A DNA stretch of 64,000 nucleotides from Castor canadensis (lineage: Eukaryota > Chordata > Mammalia > Rodentia > Castoridae): NCBI RefSeq assembly GCF_047511655.1, contig NC_133394.1, positions 56,452,501-56,516,500 of the forward strand. The letters are read 5' to 3'. Each line of letters begins with the position of its first letter. Within the stretch, counting starts at the first letter, position 1. This document shows, one piece after another, positions 24,926 to 36,800 of this stretch. Position numbers and translations under genes: made by a program. A model generated the notes under the pieces. It saw nothing but the letters and a program-made list of their open reading frames with translations. It was not told where the DNA came from and made no database searches.

Positions 24926-24997
24926 CCAACTGGAATCTTCCTGATCTCTGTCTCCTGAGTCACTAGAATTACAAGTATGAGCCACCAGCATCTGGCT
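24926..24997 (-). repeat. SINE fragment, minus strand
   Basis: cctgatctctgtctcctgag and attacaagtatgagccacca match the reversed B1-like part of the composite SINE. Confidence 0.55.
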
Positions 24998-25454
24998 ACT
25001 TTATAGTCCTATCCTAACCCAAGACTTGTAACCCAAAAGATGGTGTAAAAATTTGGTAACTCTCTCTCTCTGTCTTTGTTTTTGTCTCTCTATTTTTCTG
25101 TGCATACATATTTGTATATACATATATATGTGTCTATATTGTATATGTATGTATATTAGTGCATAAAACTAACAAATGCTGTAAATGAGATCATATATTA
25201 GCTGAATTTTACTTTATTTTGCTTATTTTGTGATATGAAAACATGGCCTTATACTTTCTCCTTTTGGGGCTTTGTTTATAGACTATGATCACACTTAGTT
25301 TAGGTCTGTAAACTAAACAAATATGGTACTTAATATGCAGGTAAAAATCATCATTTTCTTTTCATGGCATTGTCAAGTTAAAGGAAAGCAGATCAGAGTA
25401 TGTTAAAAGATAGTTGAGGGTATATATGTATTTCAAAATACATTCAAATATAGA

Positions 25455-25488
25455 CATACACACATACACACACACAAACACACACACA
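25455..25488 (+). repeat. AC microsatellite
   Basis: Imperfect acacatacacacacacaaac run. Confidence 0.85.
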
Positions 25489-25696
25489 ATATTCTATAAA
25501 GAACAAACCATTTTTTGCTCTTTTTCTTTCCTTTTCACTGCTCCTTTTTCTTGTTTACAAACTATTCTACTGGTGGATTATGTTACCTCCTTCTTTTAGC
25601 ATTATTTACCTTTTTATCCCTTCCCAATCCCTAACAAAAGCACATTTCTGCACAATAATTGGAATATATTCTTACACACTATTTTGTTTGTCTATA

Positions 25697-26104
25697 AACC
25701 TAGAAACACAAGAATATGAAAAAGTAAGGAAATATGACAGCTAAACGGTCAACAATCAATCACACGACAAAGAATTGCAATGATAATGAAGAAGATGAAA
25801 CCTCAAATTTTGAGCTCAAAAGAAACATGATAAGAATGATTAATTTGATGAAATAAGATGTGTATAAATACCTCCATGAAATAAAAAAGAATTTTAATAA
25901 ATAGCTAAATGAATTTAAAGAGTATACAAATAAACAACTAAATGAATCAAAGAGGATACAAGTAAATAGTTAAATGAAATAAGGAAGACAATGTAAGACA
26001 TGAAAGGGAAATTCAATGAAGATACAGAAAACATGAAAAAAATTAAAGTCTGGAAATGAAAAGCTCCTTTATGTCAAATAAAAATTTCAGTTGAAAGCCT
26101 ATTC
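25697..26104 (+). mobile_element. Older L1, left part (ORF1 5' region)
   Basis: Diverged L1 sequence resembling the ORF1 start region at about 57980-58650 of the other old plus-strand L1 (agaaacatgataagaatgat, atgaaagggaaattcaatga). It is interrupted at 26104 by the younger L1 and continues at 32977. Confidence 0.75.
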
Positions 26105-26305
26105 AGGCTCTGAACACAACTTAGGAGATGCAGCTGTTCTGCCTTTCCCAGTTTCGTGGCTGGGGGCTGTGCCTATCTTGGCCTACAGGTCTCTGATCTA
26201 AATCTTAATGGAGTGAATCCTGCTACAACCGTTCACGTGGTATATGATGATGGAGTTTTCTGGACACATATGTGGAGACATGTTGGCTACTGCCAACCAG
26301 CAAAC
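26105..26305 (+). other. Extra 5' segment of the 6.9-kb L1, origin unknown
   Basis: About 200 bases lie between the left TSD and the point (about 26306) where similarity to the 5' end of the short L1 at 13341 begins (agatccaaaatggcaactg). The segment has moderate GC and a short open frame that I do not recognise. It could be a transduced or template-switched cellular sequence, or a longer 5'UTR type. Confidence 0.45.
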
Positions 26306-27510
26306 CCAGTGAGATCCAAAATGGCAACTGGGACACAGACGCAGACAGCATGAGCTCTGTGACTCAGGGACCCTGCTGAGATGCTGGAGCCACAGTTAGC
26401 GGAGGTGAAGCACCAGGGAGAGTTGAAACTTTGGCACCCTGAAACACTAGCCTGTGGAAGTCTTCTCCTTGCCAAAATACACTGAGAGAACAAGTGGGTG
26501 GACACCCCCATGCCACCACTGCCACCAGCCGCCGGCTCTAAACATGCTTGGGAGACCTTCAGCAGACCAAACAGATGAGAACCAAGCATCACACAGTATC
26601 CCTCAGCCACTACTGGGATAAACCAGCACAACCCTCCTGGACAGACTGATCCGCCCCTGCAAAAAAAGAAAAAAACACTGAATAAACATCAGAACTGAAA
26701 ACTAGTGCACAGCAGAGGGTGGGGATTGCTGAAAACACACCAGAGAAGGGGGGAGGGGCAAGGAGCCAAACTCCTGTGAACCATCAGTAAGCAAATGGCA
26801 GGAGGGCTGACAATGGGTGGGTGATAGGCTGCTGCCTGAAGTAGGAAAAGAGTAAAGGTGGCAGACTACAGGGCCAAGTCCCTGGGCACCCAGTCAGATG
26901 ACTCTGAAGCTTTGAGGAGCAAACAGCAAACCATCAGAACACACTGACAACAGCAGCCAGCCAACAGATCATTGACCAAGCCCTTGCCCTAGAGAAAGAG
27001 GGCAAAGCAAAGACACAAGCCCCTAGTAAACAAGCATAGAGATAAGCCAACTCCAAAGCAAGGGGTTGTTTGGTGGGGTTTTTTTGGGTTATTGTTTTTT
27101 GTTTGTTTGGCTTTTTTTGTTGTTTTGTTCTATCACTGTGAATTAGTTAATACTAAATTACACCCAAACCAGGGACAGAAATAGCACACACACAATTAGC
27201 TAAAAATCCAATACAGCCACAAAACAAAATTTAACCAAGGGAAAGAAAACAGGTGACTGAAACTACCAACTAGCCATTCAAGAACAGTTGCACAATACCA
27301 GCAGGAATGATGGGAAGAAGAAAAAGGGTGGAAACTATTCCCCCCAAAAAAATAATTTAATACAGGATTCAGAGGGAAATGAAGAAAATGGATACCGAGT
27401 TTCAGTCTCCAACAAAACAAAGATAAATGACGTGGAGACACCCAATTATGTCCACAAGAACACTCTTAAAGAAGTTAATCCTACAAGTAATCACTGAGAA
27501 TTTCATGTAG

Positions 27511-28500
27511 ATGAAACTAGACAAGATTAACCAAAATGTACAAGAGGCACTCCAGAAATTTCCAGACACCAAAAATAAATAATACAAGAAGACACAGGAA
27601 CAAATAAATGAAATCATAGGAGCCCTAAATAAACACCAAAGTGTTTCAGCTGACCAAGCAGAAGCTGCTGAAAGACAAAAGAAAGAAAAAAAAAATGAAT
27701 TAAAGACAAAAATAGGCAATATTAAAGAGGAAGTGACTCATGACATGGAAAACCTCAGAAAAAAGAATGAAACAGAAATACAAAACACAATGGAAGGCCA
27801 CTCCAGCAGACTAGAACAAGTGGAAGACAGAATCTCAGAATTTGAAGATAAAATGGAAATTCAAGGAAAAACTGAAGAACTATTAGTCAAACAACTCAAG
27901 ACCTGTGAAAGCAATATACAAGAACTCACCAACTCTATCAAAAGACCAAACCTGAGAATCATGGGCATTGAAGAAGGAAAAGAGGTGCAAGCAAAAGGAA
28001 TTCCTAATATATTCAACAAAATAATAACAGAAATTTTCCCAAATCTAGAGAAAACTATGCCCATTCAGGTACAGGAAGCCACCAGGACACCAAACAGACT
28101 TGACCAAAATAGATCTACCCCACGATATATTATCATTAAAACAACAAGCACAGAGAAGAGAGAAAGAATAGTGAAGTCTATAAAAGAAAAAAAATAAATA
28201 ACATACAAAGGTAAACCCATCAAAGTCACAGCAGATTTCTCAACGGAAACCTTAAAAAGCAAAAAGAGCATGGAGTGAGGTCTTCTTGGCACTGAATGAA
28301 AAGACTTCAACCCTGGGATAATCTACCCAGCAAAACTATCATTCAAAATAGATGGAGCAATAAAAGTCTTCCATGTTAAGCAGAAACTAAAACAATATAT
28401 TACCACCAAACCACCACCACAAAAGATTCTTCAAGGAATTCTGCACAAAGAAAGTGAAAGCATAGAAAACCATGAAAGGACAGGCAGTACCAAACAACAG
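27511..28500 (+). pseudogene. L1 ORF1 remnant
   Basis: It encodes the L1 RNA-binding chaperone in broken frames. The lysine- and glutamate-rich coiled coil (KINQNVQEALQKFPDTKNK, then EDRISEFEDKMEIQGKTEEL) leads to the RRM-type part (RIMGIEEGKEVQAKGIPNIF, RPRYIII-like 'TPRYIIIKT'). In-frame stops at about 27582 and 28196 and a shift near 28275 disable it. An upstream open stretch at 27288-27497 is probably the N-terminal part in another frame. Confidence 0.8.
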
Positions 28501-30230
28501 GAGAAGAAAAGACAAGAAAGTAGAGAGTAGGATTGATTAAGCTACACACAAACAAACCTTTAAACAACAAAAACAACTAAATGACGGGAATCACCACAGA
28601 CCTATCAATACTAACACTGAATGTTAATGGACTTAACTCCCCCATCAAAAGACACTGTTTGGCAAACTGGATTAAAAAGGAAGATCCAACAATCTGTTGC
28701 TTATAGGAGACCCACTTCTTTGACAGAAACATGCAGTAGCTTACGGTGAAAGGCTAGAAGAAGATTTACCAAGCCAATGGTCCCCGAAAATAGGCAGGGG
28801 TAGCAATACTTATCTCAGACAAAATAGACTTCAAACTTACATTGATCAAATGAGATAAAGAAGGACACTCCATACTAATAAAAGGGGAAATACACCAAAA
28901 GGAAATAACAATTATCAACCTATATGCACTCAATTTCATCAAACATATGCTGAAGGACCTAAAAATATATATAGACTCCAACACAGTCGTAGTGGGAGAT
29001 TTTAATACCACCCTATCACCAATAGATAGGTCATCCCACCAAAAAAATCAACAAAGAAATTACAGAACTAAATCAAACCATAGATCAAATGGACCTAGCT
29101 GATGTCTACAGAATATTTCATCCAGCTTCTGCACAATATGTATTCTCAGCAGCCCATGGAACCTTCTCTGAAATCTTAGGGCACAAAGCAAGCCTCAGCA
29201 AATATAACAAAATAGAAATAATCCAGTGCATTCTATCTGATCACAATGCACTAAAACTAGAACACAACAACAAAAACAGCAGTTAACAACATGCAACAGT
29301 TGCAAGCTGAACAACACATTGCTCAATGATCAATGGGTCACTGATTAAATAAAAGAGAAAATTAAAAGGTTCCTGTAAGTTAATTAAAATGAAAACACGA
29401 CCTACTGGAACCTATGGGACACAGCAAAGGCAGTCCTGAGAGGAGAGTTTATAGCCGTGAGTACATATATTGAAAGGACAGAAAAGTCTCAAATCAATGA
29501 CCTAATGTTTCATCTCAAACTCCTAGAAAAACAAGAACAAGCAAATCCTAAAACAAGCAGAAGGAGAGAAATAATAAAAATAAGGGCTGAAATCAATGAA
29601 ATAGAAAAAAGAAAAACATACAAAGAATCAATGAAACAAAAAGTTGGTTCTTTGAAAAAATAAATAAGATTGACATACCCTTGGCAAATTGACTAAAATG
29701 AGGAGAGAAAAAACCCAAATCAGTAAAATCAGAAATGCAAAAGGGGAGATAACAACAAACACCACAGAAATCCAGGAAATCATCAGAGACTACCTTGCAA
29801 ACATATTCTAATAAGCTTGGTAATCTTGAAGAAATGGACAGATTTCTAGATACTTATGACCATCCGAAATTGAACCAAGAGCACATTAATCACCAGAATA
29901 TATATGTAACACAAAAAGAAATTGAAGCAGCAATAAAGAGTCTCCCAAAAAAGAAAAGTCCAGGACCTGATGGATTCTCTGCTGAATTCTATCAGACCTT
30001 TAAGGAAGAACTAATACAAACCCACCTTAAACTGTTCCACAAAATAGAGAGGGAAGGAATACTGCCTAACTCATTTTATTAAGCCAGTATTATACTCATC
30101 CCAAAACCAGACAAAGACATCTCTAAAAAAGAGAACTATAGGCCAATCTCCCTAATGAACATTGATACAAAAATCCTCAATAAAATAATGGCAAACAAAA
30201 ATCCAACAAAACATCAGAAAGTTCATTCAC

Positions 30231-30307
30231 AGCTGGGGAGTGATTAGAGCACCTGCCTAGCAAGCTTGAGGCCCTGAGTTCAAAACCCCAGTGCAAAAAA
30301 GAAAAAC
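30231..30307 (+). repeat. tRNA-derived SINE inside L1 ORF2
   Basis: gcacctgcctagcaagcttg and gccctgagttcaaaacccca are flanked by near-identical 11-mers (agttcattcac at 30220 and agatcattcac at 30308). It breaks the L1 reverse-transcriptase frame. Confidence 0.9.
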
Positions 30308-31925
30308 AGATCATTCACCACGACCAAGTCGGCTTGGTCACCCCAGGGATGCAGGGGTGGTTCAACATATGTAAATCTATAAATATATTAATGTGCTATA
30401 TGCACATTAATAGAAGCAAAGACAAAAACCACTTGACCATCTCAGTAGATGCAGAAAAAGCCTTTGACAAGATCCAACACCACCTTATGACAAAAGCTCT
30501 AAGAAAACTAGGAATAGAAGGAAAGTACATCAACATTGTAAAGGCTATATCTGAAAAACCGACAGCCAACATCATACTTAATGGTGAGAAACTGAAACCA
30601 TTTCCCCTAAAATCAGGACTGAGACAAGGGTGCCCACTAACCCCTCTCCTATTCAACATAGTACTGGAATTCCTATCCAGAGCAATTAGGCAAGAAGAAG
30701 AAATAAAAGGAATACAAATAGGTAAAGAAACTGTCAAAATATCACTATTTGCAGACAATATGATCCTGTACCATAAAGACCCAAAAAACTGTACCCAAAA
30801 ACTCCTAGACACCATAAACAGCTTCAGCAAGGTGGCAGAATACAAAATCAACTTACAAAAATCATTAGCTTTTCTATACACCAATAACGAACAAACTGAG
30901 AAAGAATATATGGAAACAATTCCATTTACAATAGCCTCAAAAAAAATCAAATACCTAGGAGTAAACTTAACAAAGGATGTGAATGACCTCTACAAGGAGA
31001 ACTACAAACCCCTGAAGAAAGAGATCGAGGAAGACTACAGAAGGTGGAGAGATCTTCCATGCTCATGGATTGGTAGAATCAACATAGTAAAAATGGCTAT
31101 ATTACCAAAGACAATGTACATGTTCAATGAAATTCCCATCAAAATACCAATGACATTCATCATAGAGATTGAAAAATCTATCCTAAAGTTCATTTGGAAA
31201 CACAAGGGACCGCGAGTAGCCAAGGCAACACTCAGAGAAAAGAACAATGCTGGAGGTATCACAATACCTAACTTCAAACTATATTACAAAGCAATAGCAA
31301 TAAAAACAGCATGGTACTGGCACAAAAAACAGACATGAAGACGAGTGGAACAGAATAGAGGACCTAGATATGAATCCACACAGCTATGCCCACCTTATTT
31401 TTGGCAAAGGTGCCAAAAATATACGATGGAGAAAAGACAGCCTCTTCGACAAATGTTGCTGGGAAAAAAACTCTGAAGTCTCTTATAGTATAGTTATTTA
31501 GTAGGGAATACGCTGGAAGTAATAGGTATAGGCAAGGACTTCATCAATAGAACCCCAGCAGCTCAGCAACTAAGAGAAAGGATGGACAATTGAGACTTCA
31601 TAAAATTTAAAAGCTTCTGCACAACAAAAGAAATGGACTCTAAACTGATGAGACCACCTACAAAGTGGGAGAAAATATTTGCCAGCTATACCTCAGGCAA
31701 AGGACTGATAACCAGAATATTCAGGGAACTTAAAAAACTAAACTCTCCCAAAATCAATGAACCAATTAAGAAATGGGCAACTGAACTAAACAGAATTTTC
31801 TCAAAAGAAGAAATTCAAATGGCAAAAAACACATGAAAAAATGCTCACCATCTCTAGCCATAAAGGAAGTGCAAATCAAAGCCACACTAAGATTCCACCT
31901 CACCCCTGTTAGAATAGCTATCATC

Positions 31926-31940
31926 AAAAACACCAACAAG
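31926..31940 (+). repeat. Target-site duplication, left of U6 retrocopy
   Basis: aaaaacaccaacaag, part of the host L1 and repeated at 32047-32061. Confidence 0.88.
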
Positions 31941-32046
31941 TGCTTGATTCAGCTACACATATATTAAAATTGGAATGATCCAGAGAAGATTAGCATGGCC
32001 CCTGCACAAGGATGACACACAAATTCATGAAGTGTTCCATATTTTA
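31941..32046 (+). pseudogene. RNU6 pseudogene: U6 snRNA retropseudogene inside L1
   Basis: The sequence follows U6 spliceosomal RNA end to end, from gtgcttgattcagctacaca through aagattagcatggcccctgc to gtgttccatatttta. Most changes are C-to-T or G-to-A at former CpG sites. It is bounded by 15-bp direct repeats (aaaaacaccaacaag) of the host L1, so it was inserted by the L1 machinery. No U6 promoter (PSE or TATA) lies upstream, so it is not expected to be expressed. Confidence 0.93.
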
Positions 32047-32061
32047 AAAAACACCAACAAG
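32047..32061 (+). repeat. Target-site duplication, right of U6 retrocopy
   Basis: aaaaacaccaacaag; the host L1 reading resumes right after it (gtgttggcaaggatgtggag). Confidence 0.88.
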
Positions 32062-32976
32062 GTGTTGGCAAGGATGTGGAGAAAAAGGAACTCTTGTACA
32101 CTGCTGTGTACAAGTGGTTGCAAGCTAGTACAACCACTCTGGAAAAAAACATGGAGGCTTCTTAAAAATCTAAACATAGATCTGCCATATGATCCAGCAA
32201 TCCCACTCCTGGGGATATACCAAAGGAATGCAACCCAGGTTACTCCAGAGGCACCTGCACACTCATGTTTATTGCAGCACTATTCACAATAGCCAAGTTA
32301 TGGAAAAAGCCAAGATGCTCCACTGTGAATGGATTAAGAAAATGTGGTATTAATACACAATAGAATTTTATGCAGCCATGAAGAAGAATGAAATCTTATC
32401 TTTCTCAAGTAAATAGATGGAACTGGAGAACATCATTCTGAATGAGGTTAGCCAGGCTCAGAAGACCAAAAATCGTATGTTCTCCCTCATATGCGGACTT
32501 TAGATCTAGGGCAAATACAGCGACGTTGTTGAACTTGGGTCACATGATAAGTGGAGAGCACATATGGGAAGGATGGGGATAGGTAAGAAACCCAAAACCA
32601 GAAAGTGTTTGATGTCCCCACTGCAGAGGAACTAATACAGAAACCTTAAAGCAACAGAAGTTAACATGAGAAGGAGATCAGGAACCAGTGTAAAGATCAG
32701 TTAGAGATGGATCAACTTGGGATGTAACACATTTGTACATGGAAGCAATGCTAGGAATCCCTCTGTACAACTATCCTTAACTCAAGTAGCAAATGTGCTA
32801 TGTCTTTATTATTATTGCTATGTCTTCTCTTCAACAAAATTAGAGATGAGGGCAGAACAGGTTCTGCCTGGAAGCGAGGGGCTGGGGGGGAAGGGAGAGG
32901 GGAGGGGGTAGGGTGGAGGAATGGCCCAAATAATGTATGCACATGTGAATAAATGAAAATAAAAATTAAAAAAAAT

Positions 32977-34238
32977 AAAGCCTATTCTGAATCAAATGGA
33001 AGACAGACTATCTGGGCTTGAGGATGAAATAGATTCAACAGAAAAATTAATGGAGATAAAGAAAACAATGAAATATGAATGGAATATGCAAGAATTTTGT
33101 GATTCCTCTAAAAGACAGAACCTATAAGTCATGCACAATGACAAAGGAGAAGAGGTGCAGGTTAAAGGCATAGAAAACAATCAAGAGAGTAATGATAGAA
33201 AGCTTTCCAAATTTTAAAAACATGATATCCATCCTTTACAGTGCCTTTAGATCTCTAATCAGACAAGACCAAAAGAATACCTCTCCACAGCATATCATAG
33301 TTAAAACATCAAGTACAGAGAACAAGGAAAGAACATTGAAAGCTGCAAGGGAGAAGCACCAAGTCACCTATAAAGGCAAACTTATCAGAATAACAGCAGA
33401 TTTCTTCAAGAGAAATGTTAAGGACAAGAGGGCATATCATATATTTCAAGCATTGAAAGAAAACAACTGCCAACCTAGATTACTGTGGGCAGCAAAGCTA
33501 TCATTCATAACTGAAGGAGGAATAAAAATCTTCCAAGATAAAGAAAAACTAAAGCAATTTAGAACCACTAAACTAGCACTGTAGCAGGTGTTCAAAGGAA
33601 TCTTTCACACAGAAGAGTGAGGTAAATGTAGCCATAAAATATGGAGAACATAAATCTCACCAGATGAATAGATAAGCAAATGAAGAGCAGGAAAGAATCA
33701 AACAGTAAAAACCAACAGAGTGGCAGGAATTACTACAGACCTTTCAATATTAACACTGAATGTAAATTGTCTAAATTTTCCAATCAAAAAACATAGAGTG
33801 GTGAATTGAATTAAAAAGCAAGACCTGACCATTTGTTGCCTACAAGAAATGCCTACAAGAAACAGATGATCTACATGCAAAAGACTGAAAGTAGACCCAT
33901 ATGCCTCACCCTGTACAAAAATCAACTTCAACTGGATAAAAGATCTTAATGTAATAACTAAAATTTTGAAAGTATTATGGAAAAATCTGGAAACTATAGG
34001 CATAGGTGATTGTTTTCTGAATAGGATGCCAGTTGGCCAGGAAAAAAGGAGAAAGAATTGAAATATGGGACTGCATCAAATCAAAAGGTTTCTGTACATT
34101 AAAAGAAACAATTATCAAGAATAGTCCACAGAATTGGAAAAAAAATCTTCACTGGTCCTGCAACTAATGAAGTATTAATATTCAGAATACACAAAGAGCT
34201 CAAAAAACTAAGCAGCAAAAGCACAAATAATCTGATGT
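32977..34238 (+). mobile_element. Older L1, right part (rest of ORF1, ends of ORF2)
   Basis: It resumes after the nested L1 with ORF1 sequence (caaatggaagacagactatc, then NTSPQHIIVKTSSTENKERT at about 33270). It enters the ORF2 start at about 33720 (attactacagacctttcaat), then jumps near 33868 to the ORF2 C-terminal region (aaaatcaacttcaactggat) and ends near 34238. Most of ORF2 is deleted. Confidence 0.8.
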
Positions 34239-36236
34239 GGCAACATTTCAGGGTCTTTTCTTAAAGGAATCTGCTGCTTCCCCCCAAAGCATGGATACGA
34301 GGTCTATTAAGTGGATCAATTCCAGAAACTAGGAACAGGCTATAATACTAGCTATGGTGACTTGCATTTATTTCTATTCAGCAGAATAATAATCTTCTAA
34401 TTTTTAGGGATTTTGCAATATGCTATCAGATGTCTGAGTCAAAACACTGATGAATACTCTGCTCTATATCTGATTGTGGTAATTGCTTGCCCCTTGTCTC
34501 TAAGGACTAAGTGTTGCCACCTGGCTAGTATCACTTCAGGATTCCATTATTTCTGATGAGATTAGGAAAATCAGTTCCATTGCATCACCAGCTACTGTTT
34601 CTGACCTAATGAAGAAAGTCACCACAGAGTTCTGGTGAATGCTAATGACATATATCATGTGTCCAAGGTGGTATGAAAAGATTGCACACAATGGAGCCAG
34701 TCTAACATTTTCATTTTCCCAGTTCTTTGGGCTTTTTCCTTCTATAGTGAAGCTCTTGCATTTCAGCATCATTAAACAAATTGTGGAACCTAAGTCTTTA
34801 ATCAACCAACTATGAATACCATTTGTGAGTTCTCATTAAATTCTGAATCCCAGGGGGCTGACGGAGTGACTCAAGTGGTAGTGTATCTGCCTAGCAAGCC
34901 CAGCAAGCATAAAAAGCCCAAGTTCAAGTCCCAGTACCACACACACACACAAATTCTGAATCCCAGGAAGTTGTACCTATCACAATTAAATCAGCCCAAT
35001 CATGACTTCTTTTTCAGCTTCCATAGTCTAGTCACCTTGGATCTCCCTGCACCAGCAATATTGAGATCTTAACTCCCATTTTAAGCCTGGAGGCCATGAA
35101 AGATGGTGAGCTCTGAGGAAAATCACTTTCAATTTGCGAGCATGGAGATGTTTTAAGCAGAGCGTTTATTCTCCTCTGATGAGACTAAAAGGGGTTGTTT
35201 CTCAACAGGAAACAGATGTTCATAAGTCTTAGCGTCCTCTATGTCTGGCAAAATATCATCATCCCATATATCAGAGACCTACTCCTTTCCCATCTTTAGT
35301 ATTAGAGTCCTGGAAGACTTAGACTTTTAATTCGCACTGCATCTTTGTAGACCCTACGTTAGTTCTTGGCTTTTTACTCTGTCATATGTGTCCTATGACT
35401 CTTCCAAAACTGCCAAAGAGGCCTTCTGGTTTCTCAAGTATGGTTTTAATTGTTACATTCATAACTTCTATTTTTTTCCTTTGTTCTCTGTCTGGGAGCT
35501 CAGAAGAGTTTAGATGATAATCACAATTCTTATAACTACTGTTGCAGCTTAATATTACCACCCTTTAATCTCCCATCTTGCCTTCCATCTGCATTTCACT
35601 CCATGCTGCCATTAGTAATCGGTTGAGGAATCAGTATGCTACTATATTCCATGGATTTCTCATGTCCTATTATCACTGAGTTCCTTGAATATATGAAGAA
35701 CCTAGTTTCAGAATCCTATTTTGAAGGCCTATTTTCTGGGGGCTATTTATAGTAAAATTACTACAACTGAATCTCAGCAGAAAACAGATGACATACTCAA
35801 GTAGAAAGAGATTTAAAAGGGGGATGATTTTAAAACTTCATCAAGATATAAAGAATCTGAAAAGACTAGTATAAGTACCGGAGTTGATAGTAGCAGAAGC
35901 GTTAGCATCCCTAAGCTTGAAAGGAGAAGTGGAAGGAAAGATTATCAAAACCCAGAAGGAAAAAGTATCCAGAGTGTCACTCTGAGAGTAGCTAGAGTCT
36001 ATGGTCAAGAGACACAGCCATCCATAGGCTACTCCATAAGGAGAGAGTCAGGGGAACTTCTTCTGTTCCTTAGACCTGGTAAGAGTACCAGGGCTTCCAT
36101 TGGCAGGACCCAGTGGAAAACCAGAGGCAGGGGAGGCCTTTGATGATAAACCACACAGTTGATCTTCCTGAGGGCAGAGAGCTAAGTGTAAAGACATTTG
36201 AGAATGGATAGAGAGGCATGCAAGTTCTATGAAGAG
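34239..36236. other. Unclassified sequence, probably old repeat
   Basis: About 2 kb between an L1 remnant and a MaLR-type LTR, with a recent SINE at 34855-34950. An 89-codon open frame at 34805-34536 (minus) looks accidental. The end near 36110 (ggacccagtggaaaaccaga) has a repeat-like look. It could be the internal part of the neighbouring MaLR element or an old LINE 3' end. Confidence 0.35.
34855..34950 (+). repeat. tRNA-derived SINE with perfect 17-bp TSD
   Basis: ctcaagtggtagtgtatctg, with a small duplication of cctagcaagcccagcaagc and an (AC)n end. Both flanks carry aaattctgaatcccagg (34838-34854 and 34951-34967), marking a fairly recent insertion. Confidence 0.92.
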
Positions 36237-36780
36237 TGCTATACTTTACATATGGTTTGTCCTTTAAAGGTTCATGTGTTAGAAGTTTGGTCTCTAGTGC
36301 GACAGTGTTAAAAAGTGAGACCTAGTGGAAGGTAGTTATATTACATCATGGGGGCTCTATACTCGTGAACGAATTAATGCTGCCTCAAGACAGTGGTGTA
36401 CACTTGTAATCCCAGCACTTGGGAGACTGAGGAAGGAAGATCATGAGTTCAAGGCCAGCCTGGGTTACATAGTGAGATACAGGCCAACCTGCGCTATATA
36501 GCAAGACACTAACTCAAAAAAGAAAAGAAAAAAAAAGTGAGTTAGATGTTGTGAGATTGGATTAGTTTCTACAAGAAGGGGTTATTATAAATGAGCCTGG
36601 CACCTCCCTGAATCCCTCTTCGGCACACATCATTGTGGTAACATCTTCATCAGAGCACATCAGATATTGGTAGCATGCTCTTGAACTTCAAGAACTGTGA
36701 GCTAAATAAATGTCTACTCTGTATAAAATACCCAGCCTATGGTATCTTGTTATAGCAACACAAAATGAACTAAGACAAAG
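36237..36780 (+). repeat. MaLR-type LTR, with a B1-like SINE inside
   Basis: The 5' part (ggttcatgtgttagaagtttg, aagtgagacctagtggaagg) and the 3' part (tgtgagctaaataaatgtct, ttgttatagcaacacaaaat) are those of mammalian MaLR (MST/MLT1-type) LTRs. A B1-like SINE splits it at 36381-36538. Confidence 0.75.
36381..36538 (+). repeat. B1-like SINE
   Basis: cacttgtaatcccagcactt, tcaaggccagcctgggttac and an A-rich end: the 7SL-derived B1 layout with a duplicated central part. It is inserted in the MaLR-type LTR. Confidence 0.88.
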
Positions 36781-36800
36781 AATTTCAAGAATGTTTGTGT

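Larger units (their letters stand above)
22641..25696. other. Non-coding, very AT-rich
   Basis: No gene recognised. The 108-codon plus-strand frame at 24382-24708 includes a long A run and looks accidental. Confidence 0.6.
28581..32503 (+). pseudogene. L1 ORF2 remnant (endonuclease, reverse transcriptase)
   Basis: It starts MTGITTDLSILTLNVNGLNS, the usual L1 endonuclease opening, then gains stops within the first 100 codons. The endonuclease catalytic-type VVVGDFNTTLSPIDRS is visible near 28990. The reverse transcriptase is open from 30334 to 31338 ([17 protein letters not shown], then [20 protein letters not shown]), but the catalytic FADD is FADN (about 30752). The C-terminal part runs to SLICGL-type sequence and stops at 32501-32503. 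Confidence 0.88.
26105..32976 (+). mobile_element. Near full-length L1, inactive, nested in an older L1
   Basis: An 6.9-kb L1 with a 5'UTR (about 26306-27200), ORF1, ORF2 (28581-32503), a 3'UTR and an A-rich tail ending about 32976. It is flanked by an 11-bp TSD (aaagcctattc, 26094-26104 and 32977-32987). It carries a SINE (30231-30307) and a U6 retrocopy (31941-32046). ORF1 and ORF2 contain stops, and the reverse-transcriptase motif reads FADN, so it cannot move by itself. The first 200 bases do not look like the 5' end of the related short L1. Confidence 0.92.

Noticed and set aside
30396-30950. 184-codon minus-strand open frame
   Set aside because: It is the antisense shadow of the L1 reverse-transcriptase frame.
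31941-32046. Functional U6 snRNA gene
   Set aside because: Flanked by L1-derived target duplications, carries many substitutions and lacks an upstream PSE/TATA.
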